NCBI RefSeq assembly: GCF_022012295.1
Contig: NZ_JAKLTN010000001.1
Location: forward strand, 1,116,001 to 1,180,000
Source of the DNA: Dechloromonas hankyongensis
GTDB lineage: Bacteria; Pseudomonadota; Gammaproteobacteria; Burkholderiales; Rhodocyclaceae
Direction of reading: 5' to 3'
DNA: 64,000 nt
In this document: positions 1 to 9,261 of the stretch, piece by piece
How positions within the stretch are numbered: position 1 is the stretch's first letter
How the letters are laid out: the number at the start of each line of letters is the position of its first letter
Notes under the pieces: model-generated
Seen by the model: the letters and a program-made list of their open reading frames with translations, nothing else
What the model was told of the DNA's origin: nothing
Database searches by the model: none
Position numbers and translations under genes: made by a program

Positions 1-903
1 CTGGTGGCCGCCGAAATCGATCGGTAGTTCGGCCTGGTAGCGGCCACCGTGCTTTTCGTGGCCGGGGTGTGAGTCGAAAATCAGGTTCTCGGGTGTGGCG
101 GCACCATCGTAGAGGCGCAGTTCGACGTCCTTGTTGTCGGCGGTGATGACGCTGCGCAACAGGTCATGGGTGCGGAAGGCGCTGAAGGCGAAGCCGAGCA
201 ATGCCGCCCGGCGTTGCGTGAAATTGTCGCGCGGCATGCCGCTGCGGTAGATCGGGACATAGATCAGGAAGCCGGGCTGGACGTCGTGCTCGGTTTCCTG
301 AACCAGGGTGATTTTGGCGGTGAGCGAAGTTTCGCCGCTGTCGCGGGCGCGTTCGATAGCCAGGCGGCGTATCGGTTCGGCATAGCCGTCGTAGCCGAAA
401 GCCGTGCTGTTGCGGCCGGTCGGCGGCTCCAGGTAGGTCACGCTGGCGTACTGGTCGCGCTGGCCTTCCGGATAAATGGTGTAGCCGGCCAGGCCCTGCG
501 CGCGCATCGCCTTTTCGTGCGCCGCCTTGTCCCCTGCTCCCACCATCCGGATGAACCCGGTCGCCTGGATACCGGGCAGGGTCCGCTCCAGGTGCAGGTT
601 GCTGACGTAGTTCTGCCATTCGGCGCGGCTGACCTCGTCGCTCGCCTCGACGAAGGCGGCGGCGCCGCGCAGGACCTGGGCATGTGCGTCCATGCGGGAC
701 AGGATGCGCGACCTTTCCTGGTCGGCCCGGTACAGGAAGCGCTGCTGGGCCTGCTGTGCGGTGTTCTGATAAACGATAGCGCACAGCACCGCCGTTGCCA
801 GCAGGATGGCGACACAGAGCAGCCAGGCACCGTTTTTTTGCAGGAAGCTGCGGCCCGGTCCTCGGCTGGCCTGCGGTTCACCGGAAATTGCGCTTATCCC
901 CAT
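1..903 (-). CDS. CHASE-domain membrane sensor, N-terminal part only (runs off the window)
   Basis: Read from an ATG at 903; the frame stays open to base 1, so 301 codons are present and the C-terminal output domain is missing. A hydrophobic stretch at about residues 28-47 (WLLCVAILLATAVLCAIVY) is a membrane anchor. It is followed by an extracytoplasmic region containing RILSRMDAHAQVLRGAAAFV, QATGFIRMV and EPPTGRNSTAFGYD, the conserved elements of CHASE ligand-sensing domains. Known CHASE proteins carry a histidine kinase, GGDEF or EAL domain on the cytoplasmic side; which one applies cannot be seen. There is no clear Shine-Dalgarno upstream, and no alternative in-frame ATG lies nearby. Family assignment is firm; ligand and output are unknown. 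Confidence 0.8.
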   Translation of the reverse strand, partial: MGISAISGEPQASRGPGRSFLQKNGAWLLCVAILLATAVLCAIVYQNTAQQAQQRFLYRADQERSRILSRMDAHAQVLRGAAAFVEASDEVSRAEWQNYVSNLHLERTLPGIQATGFIRMVGAGDKAAHEKAMRAQGLAGYTIYPEGQRDQYASVTYLEPPTGRNSTAFGYDGYAEPIRRLAIERARDSGETSLTAKITLVQETEHDVQPGFLIYVPIYRSGMPRDNFTQRRAALLGFAFSAFRTHDLLRSVITADNKDVELRLYDGAATPENLIFDSHPGHEKHGGRYQAELPIDFGGHQ

Positions 904-983
904 TTTTCACTGTTGTGCTTTTTCTTGGTGACGAGCGAACCTTAGCACCGAAATGGGGCGTTGTGGTTGTCGCTGTCATTGTT

Positions 984-1895
984 TTACAGGCCGTCCATCA
1001 GAGCCTGGATGACCGTCCGCTCGGCCAGCCGCTCAAGGAACCAGCTAAGCGCCTGCCCGACGTGGCGGCTGCGCCAGGCGATATTGATCGGGAATTCCTG
1101 GCGTGGCTCGGTCAGCGTTTTTTCGACCAGCCGGCCGGCGGCGATTTCCGGGTCGGCCAGCCAGCGGGGCAGGTGGCCGATGCCCAGGCCGGCGACCTGG
1201 GCGCTCGCCTTGGCCCGGATGTCGGGGACGCGCAGGATGTCCTGGCCTTCGATCAGGCCGACGGTGCGGGCGGCAAGCTCCTGTGAGGTGTCGGCGACGA
1301 CGATGGCGCGGTGGCGCATCAGTTCGCTGCCCGGAATGGGGCCGGGCCAGGCGGCGAGCGGGTGGTCGGGGGCGATGGCGAAGACGAAATCGCTGCGCGT
1401 GCCCAGCGGCCGGCTGGCGATGCCGCTGCGCGCCGGCACGTCGCCGGGGGCGCCGATGGCAAGGTCGGCGCGGCCGGTGGCCAGGGCATCCCAGGTGCCG
1501 CCGAGCACTTCGCCGGCAATCCGGATCTGCGTCGGGTGGCCGGCAGCGTAGAAGTCCTGCAGCAGGGGAAACAGCCGTTCGGCCGGAATGATGGCGTCGA
1601 GCGCGATGCGCAGTTCGGCCTCCCAGCCGTCGGCGATACGCTGCACGCGGCGCTCGAGATCGCTGGCGGCGCGCAGCAGGTGGCGGCCGTCCTCGAGCAG
1701 GGTCAGGCCGGCGACATTGAGCGTGGCGCGCCGTCCCTCGCGCTGGAACAGTGTGACGCCGAGGTCGTCCTCCAGCTTGGCGACGGCGTGCGACAGGGCC
1801 GACGGGACGCGGTGCAGGGCGGCCGCTGCCGCGGTGAAGCTGCCGTGGCGCTCGATGGCATCGAGTATCTGTAGCAATTCAAAGGAAATTTTCAT
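984..1895 (-). CDS. LysR-family transcriptional regulator
   Basis: 303 aa, the usual LysR length. The N-terminal winged helix-turn-helix (residues about 3-62) contains LLQILDAIERHGSFTAAAAA and SALSHAVAKLEDDLGVTLFQ, followed by the linker helix and a substrate-binding domain (about 90-300). The gene is divergent from a pirin gene and a flavodoxin-type quinone reductase, with 105 bp between the two start codons. That spacer holds a perfect inverted repeat at 1916-1942 which is the likely operator. LysR proteins commonly regulate the divergent neighbour and themselves, so control of the pirin/quinone reductase pair is the natural inference. The inducer is unknown. Confidence 0.93.
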   Translation of the reverse strand: MKISFELLQILDAIERHGSFTAAAAALHRVPSALSHAVAKLEDDLGVTLFQREGRRATLNVAGLTLLEDGRHLLRAASDLERRVQRIADGWEAELRIALDAIIPAERLFPLLQDFYAAGHPTQIRIAGEVLGGTWDALATGRADLAIGAPGDVPARSGIASRPLGTRSDFVFAIAPDHPLAAWPGPIPGSELMRHRAIVVADTSQELAARTVGLIEGQDILRVPDIRAKASAQVAGLGIGHLPRWLADPEIAAGRLVEKTLTEPRQEFPINIAWRSRHVGQALSWFLERLAERTVIQALMDGL

Positions 1896-1915
1896 GTGAA
1901 ATTTATTGAACGATA

Positions 1916-1942
1916 TGTCTAAAACTATTCGTCATTTAGACA
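1916..1942. promoter_or_regulatory. Probable LysR operator: 8-bp perfect inverted repeat
   Basis: Arms TGTCTAAA (1916-1923) and TTTAGACA (1935-1942) are exact reverse complements separated by 11 bp. The site lies 20 bp from the LysR start and 58 bp from the pirin start in the divergent spacer. It contains a T-N11-A arrangement typical of LysR boxes. A TATTAT hexamer at 1956-1961 could be the -10 element of the pirin promoter. Confidence 0.7.
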
Positions 1943-2000
1943 CGAACTCTAGGCCTATTATTGAAACAAAGCTATACGATTAATTCACAAAGGAAATACG

Positions 2001-2708
2001 ATGATTACCGTGCGGCCTTCCGGGCAACGTGGCTACGCCGACCATGGCTGGCTGCGGGCCAAGCACAGCTTTTCCTTCGCCGACTATTACGACCCGGCCG
2101 AGATGGGCTGGGGCGCGCTGCGTGTCATCAACGAGGACCGCGTCGCGCCGGGCACCGGCTTCGGCCGGCATGGTCATCGCGACATGGAAATCGTTACCTA
2201 CATCTTGTCCGGCGCGCTGGAGCACCAGGACAGCCTGGGTAACGGCGGCGTCATCCGGCGCGGCGAAGTGCAGCGCATGACGGCCGGCAAGGGAATCCTG
2301 CATAGCGAGTTCAATCCATCGGCGGACGAGGAAGTCCATCTGTTGCAGATCTGGATCGAACCGGCGGTGCATGGCACGCCGGCCAGCTACGAGCAGCAGG
2401 CGCTGCCGGTCGACGCCATGCGCGGCCGCTGGCGGCTGGTCGCCTCGCCGGATGGCGCCGACGGCAGCGCCACCATCGGCCAGGATGCACGCCTGTCGGC
2501 CACCGTCCTGTCGCCCGGCGAGGCGCTCGGCTATGCGCTGGCCGCGGGCCGCCTGGGCTATGTGCATGTCGTGCGCGGCCATCTGGCGTTGAACGGCATC
2601 GCGCTGGCCGCCGGCGACGGCGCCAAGATCGGCGAGGAAACTGAGCTGCACTTCGCCGCCGACGACGAGGCCGAGATTCTGCTTTTCGATTTGCCCCCGA
2701 CTCACTAA
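2001..2708 (+). CDS. Pirin family protein (YhhW-type, putative quercetin 2,3-dioxygenase)
   Basis: 235 aa bicupin. The metal ligands of the pirin family are visible: His57 and His59 in FGRHGHRDMEIV, and His101 and Glu103 in GILHSEFNP. The length and order match E. coli YhhW, which has quercetinase activity in vitro and binds one divalent metal in the N-terminal cupin. The start follows AAAGGAAAT. It is the first gene after the LysR divergent promoter, with a quinone reductase 29 bp downstream, so the two are probably co-transcribed as a response to an aromatic or electrophilic compound. The physiological substrate cannot be read from sequence. Confidence 0.92.
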   Translation: MITVRPSGQRGYADHGWLRAKHSFSFADYYDPAEMGWGALRVINEDRVAPGTGFGRHGHRDMEIVTYILSGALEHQDSLGNGGVIRRGEVQRMTAGKGILHSEFNPSADEEVHLLQIWIEPAVHGTPASYEQQALPVDAMRGRWRLVASPDGADGSATIGQDARLSATVLSPGEALGYALAAGRLGYVHVVRGHLALNGIALAAGDGAKIGEETELHFAADDEAEILLFDLPPTH

Positions 2709-2737
2709 GAAATTTTAATTCCCGAAAGGAAAACAGC

Positions 2738-3292
2738 ATGAGCAAGACAGTCGTCGTTTATCACTCCGGTTATGGCCACACCGAGCGCGTCGCCCAGCAC
2801 GTGGCCGACGGTGCCGAAGCCGAACTCGTCGCCATCGACGCCGAAGGCAATCTGCCGGAAGGCGGCTGGGACAAGCTGAATGCCGCTGACGCCATCATTT
2901 TCGGCACGCCGACCTACATGGGCGGCCCGAGCTGGCAGTTCAAGAAATTCGCCGATGCCTCGTCCAAGAACTGGTATGGCCGCGCCTGGCAGGACAAGGT
3001 GTTCGGCGGTTTCACCAACAGCGCCAGCCCGGTCGGCGACAAGGGCACGGCGATGATCCAGTTGCAGACCCTGGCCTCGCAGCACGGCGGCATCTGGGTC
3101 AGCCTCGGCATGCTGCCGGCCAACACCAAGGCCGCCACGCATAACGACAGCAACCATCTCGGCGGCTCGGTCGGCCTGCTGGTCCGTTCGCCGTCCGACG
3201 CCGGCGTCGAGGAAATCCCGCAGGGCGATCTCGATACCGCCAAGGCCTACGGTCAGCGCGTCGCTCGCCTGGCCGCCCGCCTGCGCGGCTGA
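2738..3292 (+). CDS. Flavodoxin-family NAD(P)H:quinone oxidoreductase, WrbA-like
   Basis: 184 aa. The FMN phosphate loop is at the N-terminus (VVVYHSGYGHTERVAQHVAD), followed by the flavodoxin core with FGTPTYMGGPSWQFKKFAD and the flavin-ring loop TNSASPVGDKGT. This corresponds to type IV WrbA-like quinone reductases, which carry out two-electron quinone reduction and so avoid semiquinone radicals. The start is preceded by GAAAGGA. It follows the pirin gene in the LysR-controlled unit, and a GC-rich hairpin at 3301-3329 closes the unit. The length is slightly short of E. coli WrbA (198 aa) but all flavin-contact elements are present. Confidence 0.88.
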   Translation: MSKTVVVYHSGYGHTERVAQHVADGAEAELVAIDAEGNLPEGGWDKLNAADAIIFGTPTYMGGPSWQFKKFADASSKNWYGRAWQDKVFGGFTNSASPVGDKGTAMIQLQTLASQHGGIWVSLGMLPANTKAATHNDSNHLGGSVGLLVRSPSDAGVEEIPQGDLDTAKAYGQRVARLAARLRG

Positions 3293-3300
3293 CCACCCGC

Positions 3301-3329
3301 TGCGCCGGTGCTTTCAAAGCGCCGGCGCA
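3301..3329 (+). terminator. Hairpin after the pirin/quinone-reductase unit
   Basis: Arms TGCGCCGGTGC and GCGCCGGCGCA pair over 11 bp with one T-G wobble, loop TTTCAAA. It begins 9 bp after the stop of the quinone reductase. No T-run follows, so it may stop transcription only weakly or act as an mRNA 3' stabiliser. Confidence 0.5.
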
Positions 3330-3370
3330 CTGCTATAGTGCAATCATTCCCCTTCGTTTCGGAGTGATGC

Positions 3371-4171
3371 ATGTCCCTGACTACCTCCCTGGCCGACCTG
3401 TCGGTTTTGCTGGTCGAACCGTCGTCCATGCAGGCGCATCTGGTACAGCGCATGCTGGAACATCAGGGGGTAGGGAAGGTGACCGTGGTCGATACGGCGA
3501 AAGCGGCGCTGGCGGCGCTACGGGCTCAGTACGACAACATGGTGGTGATCAGCAGCCTGTATCTGCCCGATCTGCCTGGTACCGAGTTGGTGGCCGCCAT
3601 GCGCGCTGAAGCGGAACTGGAATCCGTGCCATTCATTCTGGTCTCCAGCGAAACCCGGCCGCAGGTGCTCGAACCGGTGCGCCAATCCGGCGCCTGCAGC
3701 ATCGTCGCCAAGCCGTTCAACGAGCAACAGCTGTCGCGCGCCCTCTATGCTGCTGCCGATTACCTGAATCCGCCGCAGGACATCGATGTTGCCGAAATCG
3801 AGAACCTGCGCGTGCTGATTGTCGATGACAGCCTGGCCTCGCGCCGCCACCTGCACCGCCTGCTTACCGAACTCGGTATCGAGCGCATTACCGAGGCGGC
3901 CGACGGCAAGGAGGCGGTCAGCCTGCTTGAACAGGCCATGGTCGATCTGGTCATCACCGATTACAACATGCCGGAAATGGATGGCCGCGAGCTGGTCGAA
4001 TACATCCGCACCCAGAGCTGGCAGGCAGACGTGCCGATCCTGATGGTGACCAGCGAACAGAACATGGGGCGCCTCGCCGCCGTCGAGCGGGCCGGCGTTT
4101 CCGCCATCTGCGACAAACCGTTCGAGGCTGGCAGCATCCGCCGCCTGATCACCGATTCCTTGACGCGATAA
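3371..4171 (+). CDS. Tandem receiver-domain protein (pseudo-receiver plus canonical receiver)
   Basis: 266 aa with two CheY-like domains and no DNA-binding or enzymatic output domain. The second (about 145-265) is complete: acidic pair in VLIVDDS, phospho-acceptor Asp in VITDYNMPEMDG, Thr in MVTS, Lys in DKPF. The first (about 10-130) is degenerate: VLLVEPS replaces the acidic pair and VISSLYLPD has Ser where the phospho-Asp should be, while the Lys (AKPFN) is kept. The start follows a GGAG sequence. The 3' end overlaps the end of a convergent gene by 23 bp. It is probably a single-input signalling adaptor; the partner kinase is not in the window. Confidence 0.88.
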   Translation: MSLTTSLADLSVLLVEPSSMQAHLVQRMLEHQGVGKVTVVDTAKAALAALRAQYDNMVVISSLYLPDLPGTELVAAMRAEAELESVPFILVSSETRPQVLEPVRQSGACSIVAKPFNEQQLSRALYAAADYLNPPQDIDVAEIENLRVLIVDDSLASRRHLHRLLTELGIERITEAADGKEAVSLLEQAMVDLVITDYNMPEMDGRELVEYIRTQSWQADVPILMVTSEQNMGRLAAVERAGVSAICDKPFEAGSIRRLITDSLTR

Positions 4172-4697
4172 AGCGGACGGCCCCCTGGCGCAGCACGACG
4201 GCCAGGGCGAGCAGGACCAGCAGCGGATCGAGCAGCGCCTGCCACAGGTTGGCGAACAGGCCGCCGGCATAGGCCAGCAGGGCTATGGCGAGGATCAGCA
4301 GCCAGGTCGTCTGGTTTTTCCAGCACAGGGCTACTCCGATGGCCAGCAACGCAGCCAGCAAGGGCCAGGGCTGGTAGCCAAGGGCGTACATGTCGCCGGG
4401 CAGCCAGCCGGCCGCGGACAGATAGAGGCCGACTGCCGTACCCGGTACGGCGGCGGCCGGCCAGCGACTCAGCGGCGATATTGGCGCTCCGCTCAACTGC
4501 AGCACGGCCAGGCAGAGCAGCGTCGTCGACGGCGGTCCGAAGAAGGCCAGCATGAGCGGGGCGATGCCGATCATCAGCGACAGCGCCGTGGCGGCCAGTG
4601 CGACGCGGGCGCGGAACATCCCGAACGGCAGCAGCGCGGTCAGCGCGCCGAAGACCAGGGCATGCGCGAGCAGGCCGTAGGCGGCTTCGATGCTCAT
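4149..4697 (-). CDS. Small polytopic membrane protein, unknown function
   Basis: 182 aa and very hydrophobic, with about six predicted membrane segments (for example ALVFGALTALLPFGMF, ALSLMIGIAPLMLAFFG, TTWLLILAIALLAYAGGLF, LDPLLVLLALAVVL). No family motif was recognised. Its ATG overlaps the stop of the upstream BNR/sialidase-like gene by 4 bp, implying translational coupling. Its tail overlaps the convergent receiver gene by 23 bp. It may anchor or work with the upstream periplasm-facing protein. Confidence 0.7.
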   Translation of the reverse strand: MSIEAAYGLLAHALVFGALTALLPFGMFRARVALAATALSLMIGIAPLMLAFFGPPSTTLLCLAVLQLSGAPISPLSRWPAAAVPGTAVGLYLSAAGWLPGDMYALGYQPWPLLAALLAIGVALCWKNQTTWLLILAIALLAYAGGLFANLWQALLDPLLVLLALAVVLRQGAVRFIASRNR

Positions 4698-5374
4698 GGC
4701 CGGGCCGCTTCCGGCGGCGCTGCCGCCATCGGCAACTGCAGTTTTTCAATGACCTGCCCGGTCGCCGCCAAGCGCAGCCAGGAGCCTTCCGGAGCCAGGG
4801 GCAGCAGCAGGCCGCCATCAGCCAGCGGTTTCGGTACTAGACCGAGGTTAGGGCCGAAGCCGCCGAAGGGGCCGCTTTCCAGGCGTTCGGTCCGGCTCCA
4901 GTTGCGCCCGCCGTCGGTCGACATACTGTGCATGATCGACGCTCCCGTCCCGCGACGCAGTGGATAGGCCTCGTACCACAGGTGCAGCCAGCCGCCCTCG
5001 GCCCACAGGATGGGGTGGCCCACCCCTTGGGCGTGCATGAAGGCGGCCGCCGCCGTGCTCTCCCGGCTGGCGATGCGGCCGATTTCGCGCCAGCCCTTGC
5101 CGTCGCGGATGGCGAGCCAGATGGCGGCGCTTTCGGCGTCGCCATTGCCCAGCCAGGCCACGGCCGGCCGACCATCGGCCAGGCGGGTCAGGCTGGCGCG
5201 GTGCGGCGAATTGCGGGCGGCCGGCGGCAATTCGTCGGCAGCCAACTGTAGGGGGGGAACGGCTTCCGGCACCGGGGGCGGTGCGGCGGGAATGCGCCAG
5301 CCGGCCGCGACCAGCCCGCCTGCAAAGAGGGCGATGGCTAGCCAGCGGGGGGGGGCGACGAAGCGCTCAAGCAT
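4694..5374 (-). CDS. Short BNR/sialidase-like membrane-anchored protein
   Basis: 226 aa. An N-terminal hydrophobic segment (WLAIALFAGGLVAAGW) is an uncleaved anchor or signal, followed by a Pro/Ala-rich linker. One canonical Asp-box is visible (STDGGRNW) within a stretch resembling the first half of bacterial sialidase/BNR propellers (RASLTRLADGRPAVAW, HLWYEAYP, FGPNLGLVPKPLADGGLLLP). Six-bladed sialidase propellers normally need about 350 residues, so only about half a propeller is present and no full active site can be argued. It overlaps the next membrane-protein gene by 4 bp. Enzymatic sialidase activity is not supported. Confidence 0.6.
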   Translation of the reverse strand: MLERFVAPPRWLAIALFAGGLVAAGWRIPAAPPPVPEAVPPLQLAADELPPAARNSPHRASLTRLADGRPAVAWLGNGDAESAAIWLAIRDGKGWREIGRIASRESTAAAAFMHAQGVGHPILWAEGGWLHLWYEAYPLRRGTGASIMHSMSTDGGRNWSRTERLESGPFGGFGPNLGLVPKPLADGGLLLPLAPEGSWLRLAATGQVIEKLQLPMAAAPPEAARP

Positions 5375-5398
5375 CGTGGCGAGCGAATCCGGGGCGAG

Positions 5399-5424
5399 AA
5401 AAAGGCCGCGTGGCGCGGCCTTTT
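5399..5424 (-). terminator. Rho-independent terminator after fba
   Basis: Arms AAAAGGCCGCG and CGCGGCCTTTT form a perfect 11-bp stem with a 3-nt loop. On the minus strand the stem is followed by a T-run. It closes the tkt-gap-epd-pgk-pyk-fba transcription unit and separates it from the BNR-like gene. The symmetric A/T flanks could make it bidirectional. Confidence 0.88.
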
Positions 5425-5444
5425 CGGGGATGCTTCAAGGTCGT

Positions 5445-6509
5445 TCAGCGAACGATCTGGTTCAGTTCGCCCTTGGCGTAACGCTCGGCCATCTTGTCGA
5501 GGGCGACGGCCTTGATCTTGCTGGCCTGGCCGGCGGTACCGAAGGCTTCGAAGCGGGCCAGGCAGATTTTCTTGGCGGCTTCGCGGGCCGGCTTCAGGTA
5601 GTCGCGCGGGTCGAACTTGTCCGGATGCTCGGCCAGGTAGCGGCGGACGGCGCCGGTCATGGCGAGACGGATGTCGGTGTCGATATTGACCTTGCGCACG
5701 CCGTGCTTGATGCCCTTGACGATTTCCTCGACCGGTACGCCGTAGGTTTCCTTCATGTCGCCGCCGAATTCGCGGATTTCGGCCAGCAGTTCCTGCGGCA
5801 CCGACGACGAGCCGTGCATGACCAGGTGGGTGTTCGGGATGCGGGCGTGGATTTCGGCGATGCGGTCGATGGCCAGGATGTCGCCGGTCGGCTTCTTGGT
5901 GAACTTGTAGGCGCCGTGGCTGGTGCCGATGGCGATGGCCAGCGCGTCGCAGTTGGTCTGCTTGACGAAATCGGCGGCCTGCTCGACGTCGGTGAGCAGG
6001 TCTTCGCGGGTCATGTGGCCTTCGGCGCCGTGGCCGTCTTCCTTGTCGGCCTTCATCGTTTCCAGCGAGCCGAGCACACCCAGTTCGCCTTCGACCGAAA
6101 CGCCGATAGCGTGGGCGAATTCGACCACCTTGCGGGTCACTTCGACGTTGTATTCGTAGCTGGCGACGCTCTTGCCGTCGGCCTGCAGCGAGCCGTCCAT
6201 CATCACCGAGGTGAAGCCGGAACGGATGGCGGCCATGCACACCGCCGGGCTCTGGCCGTGGTCCTGGTGCATGACGATGGGGATGTTGGGGTAGGCTTCG
6301 AGGGCGGCCAGGATCTGGTGGCGCAGGAAGGGCTCGCCGGCGTATTTGCGGGCGCCGGCCGAGGCCTGCATGATGACCGGAGCGTCGACCTGGCTGGCCG
6401 CTTCCATGATGGCCCAGACCTGTTCCATGTTGTTGACGTTGAAAGCGGGCAGACCGTAGCCGTTTTCGGCGGCGTGGTCGAGCAGTTGGCGCATGGAGAC
6501 GAGCGGCAT
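5445..6509 (-). CDS. fba: Class II fructose-bisphosphate aldolase
   Basis: 354 aa. It cleaves or forms fructose 1,6-bisphosphate from DHAP and glyceraldehyde 3-phosphate in the cytosol. The Zn-dependent class II family is shown by [29 protein letters not shown] N-terminal sequence, the zinc/base region [28 protein letters not shown] and the phosphate-binding [10 protein letters not shown]. The length fits the Calvin-type (CbbA) subgroup of proteobacteria. The start has AGGAGTTCCCC upstream. It is the last gene of a six-gene glycolysis/pentose-phosphate cluster, 43 bp after pyk, with a strong terminator behind it. Confidence 0.97.
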   Translation of the reverse strand: MPLVSMRQLLDHAAENGYGLPAFNVNNMEQVWAIMEAASQVDAPVIMQASAGARKYAGEPFLRHQILAALEAYPNIPIVMHQDHGQSPAVCMAAIRSGFTSVMMDGSLQADGKSVASYEYNVEVTRKVVEFAHAIGVSVEGELGVLGSLETMKADKEDGHGAEGHMTREDLLTDVEQAADFVKQTNCDALAIAIGTSHGAYKFTKKPTGDILAIDRIAEIHARIPNTHLVMHGSSSVPQELLAEIREFGGDMKETYGVPVEEIVKGIKHGVRKVNIDTDIRLAMTGAVRRYLAEHPDKFDPRDYLKPAREAAKKICLARFEAFGTAGQASKIKAVALDKMAERYAKGELNQIVR

Positions 6510-6552
6510 GGGGAACTCCTGTTCGGTAACGTGTTTAGCTGATTATTCTATT

Positions 6553-7986
6553 TTAAAGGATTTGGTGCTCGCCGACCCGGACGATCTTCAGCGTGTTGGT
6601 GCCGCCGGCAGTGCCGATCGGCTCGCCGATGGTGAGCACGATCAGGTCGCCCTTTTCGACGACGCCGCGGTCGATCAGCAGCTGTTCCGCCTCTGCCAGC
6701 AGCCGGTCGCGGTCGCTGTGCTGCTGCGTCATCTGCAGCGGGTAGACCTCGCGATAGAGGGCCATGCGCGCTACCGCATCGGCATCCGGAGTCAGCGCGT
6801 AGATCGGCACGCCGCAATTGATGCGGCTCATCCACAGCGCGGTCGACCCGGACTGGGTCAGGGCGGCGATAGCCTTGACCTTGAGGTGGTGTGCCGTCCA
6901 GATCGCCGCCATGGCGATCGACTGGTCGATGCGGGTGAACACCCGGTCGAGGAATTCGCGGTCGAGGGTGACTTCGGCCGAGCGCTCGGCCTCGACGCAG
7001 ATACGTGCCATCGATTCGACGACCTCGACCGGGTACTTGCCGGCCGCCGTTTCGGCCGACAGCATGACCGCATCGGTGCCGTCGAGCACGGCATTGGCGA
7101 CGTCGGAGACTTCGGCGCGGGTGGGGACCGGGGAATGGATCATGGACTCCATCATCTGCGTCGCGGTGATGGTTAGTTTGTTGCGGTCACGGGCCAGACG
7201 GATCATCTTCTTCTGCAGGGCCGGCACCGACGCGTCGCCGACTTCGACGGCGAGGTCGCCGCGGGCGACCATCACGCCGTCCGAGGCGTCGAGGATTTCC
7301 TCTAGGTTGGCTACGGCCTCGACGCGCTCGATCTTGGCGATCAGCACGGCATTGCTGCCGGCGGCACGCAACAGCTGGCGCGCCATGTACATGTCGGCGG
7401 CGCTCTTCGGGAAGGACACGGCAACGAAATCGACGCCGATCTGCGCCGCCGTCTTGATGTCGTCCATGTCCTTGGCGGTCAGCGCCGGTGCGGTCAGGCC
7501 GCCACCCTGGCGGTTGATGCCCTTGTTGTTTGACAGCTCGCCACCGACCAGTACCCGGGTGTGGATTTCCTGGCCACGAACACTCAACACTTCCAGCTTC
7601 AGGCGACCGTCGTCGAGAAGCAGGATGTCACCAGTGACGACGTCCTTGGGCAAGTCCTTGTAGTCGAGGCCGACGCGTTCCTGGTTGCCGAGCATGCAGG
7701 CAGCGTCGAGGATGAAGTTGTCGCCGACGGCCAGCGTGATCTTGTTGCCGTCGAACTTGCCGACGCGGATCTTCGGCCCCTGCAGGTCGCCGAGAATGCC
7801 AACGGTGCGCCCGAATTTGGTGGCGGCAGCGCGGATGCCGTCGGCGCGCGCCTTGTGGTCCTCGGCCGTGCCGTGCGAGAAATTCATGCGCACGACGTCG
7901 ATGCCGGCCTGCACCATGCGTTCGAGGACTTCCGGCGCCGACGAGGCGGGGCCCAGCGTGGCGACGATTTTGGTATGGCGGGACAT
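6553..7986 (-). CDS. pyk: Pyruvate kinase
   Basis: 477 aa. It transfers phosphate from PEP to ADP, giving ATP and pyruvate. Visible family elements include TKIVATLGPASS at the N-terminus, RMNFSHGTAEDH, the substrate/metal loop IAKIERVEAVANLEEI, VARGDLAVEVG, TATQMMESMI and VMLSAETAAGKYP. The C-terminal domain (about 355-477) carries the allosteric region (ALTQSGSTALWMSR). RBS is AGGAAGAG. It sits between pgk and fba in the carbon cluster; the 69-bp gap from pgk contains an 11-bp hairpin that may set relative expression. Confidence 0.97.
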   Translation of the reverse strand: MSRHTKIVATLGPASSAPEVLERMVQAGIDVVRMNFSHGTAEDHKARADGIRAAATKFGRTVGILGDLQGPKIRVGKFDGNKITLAVGDNFILDAACMLGNQERVGLDYKDLPKDVVTGDILLLDDGRLKLEVLSVRGQEIHTRVLVGGELSNNKGINRQGGGLTAPALTAKDMDDIKTAAQIGVDFVAVSFPKSAADMYMARQLLRAAGSNAVLIAKIERVEAVANLEEILDASDGVMVARGDLAVEVGDASVPALQKKMIRLARDRNKLTITATQMMESMIHSPVPTRAEVSDVANAVLDGTDAVMLSAETAAGKYPVEVVESMARICVEAERSAEVTLDREFLDRVFTRIDQSIAMAAIWTAHHLKVKAIAALTQSGSTALWMSRINCGVPIYALTPDADAVARMALYREVYPLQMTQQHSDRDRLLAEAEQLLIDRGVVEKGDLIVLTIGEPIGTAGGTNTLKIVRVGEHQIL

Positions 7987-8017
7987 GTCTCTTCCTGTAT
8001 GTTTTGTGGGTGCAGCA

Positions 8018-8044
8018 CCGTCGGTCTCGGGGCGAGACCGACGG
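8018..8044 (-). other. Intercistronic hairpin between pgk and pyk
   Basis: Arms CCGTCGGTCTC and GAGACCGACGG form a perfect 11-bp stem with a 5-nt loop, immediately after the pgk stop. There is no T-run on the minus strand, so an mRNA stability or partial attenuation element is more likely than a full terminator. Confidence 0.6.
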
Positions 8045-8055
8045 CAGGGTATTGC

Positions 8056-9240
<1,185 letters not shown>

Positions 9241-9261
9241 GGGTTATCTCCTGAGTTTTGG

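Noticed and set aside
5010..6542. Plus-strand frame antisense to fba
   Set aside because: Same shadow effect; fba is motif-complete on the other strand.
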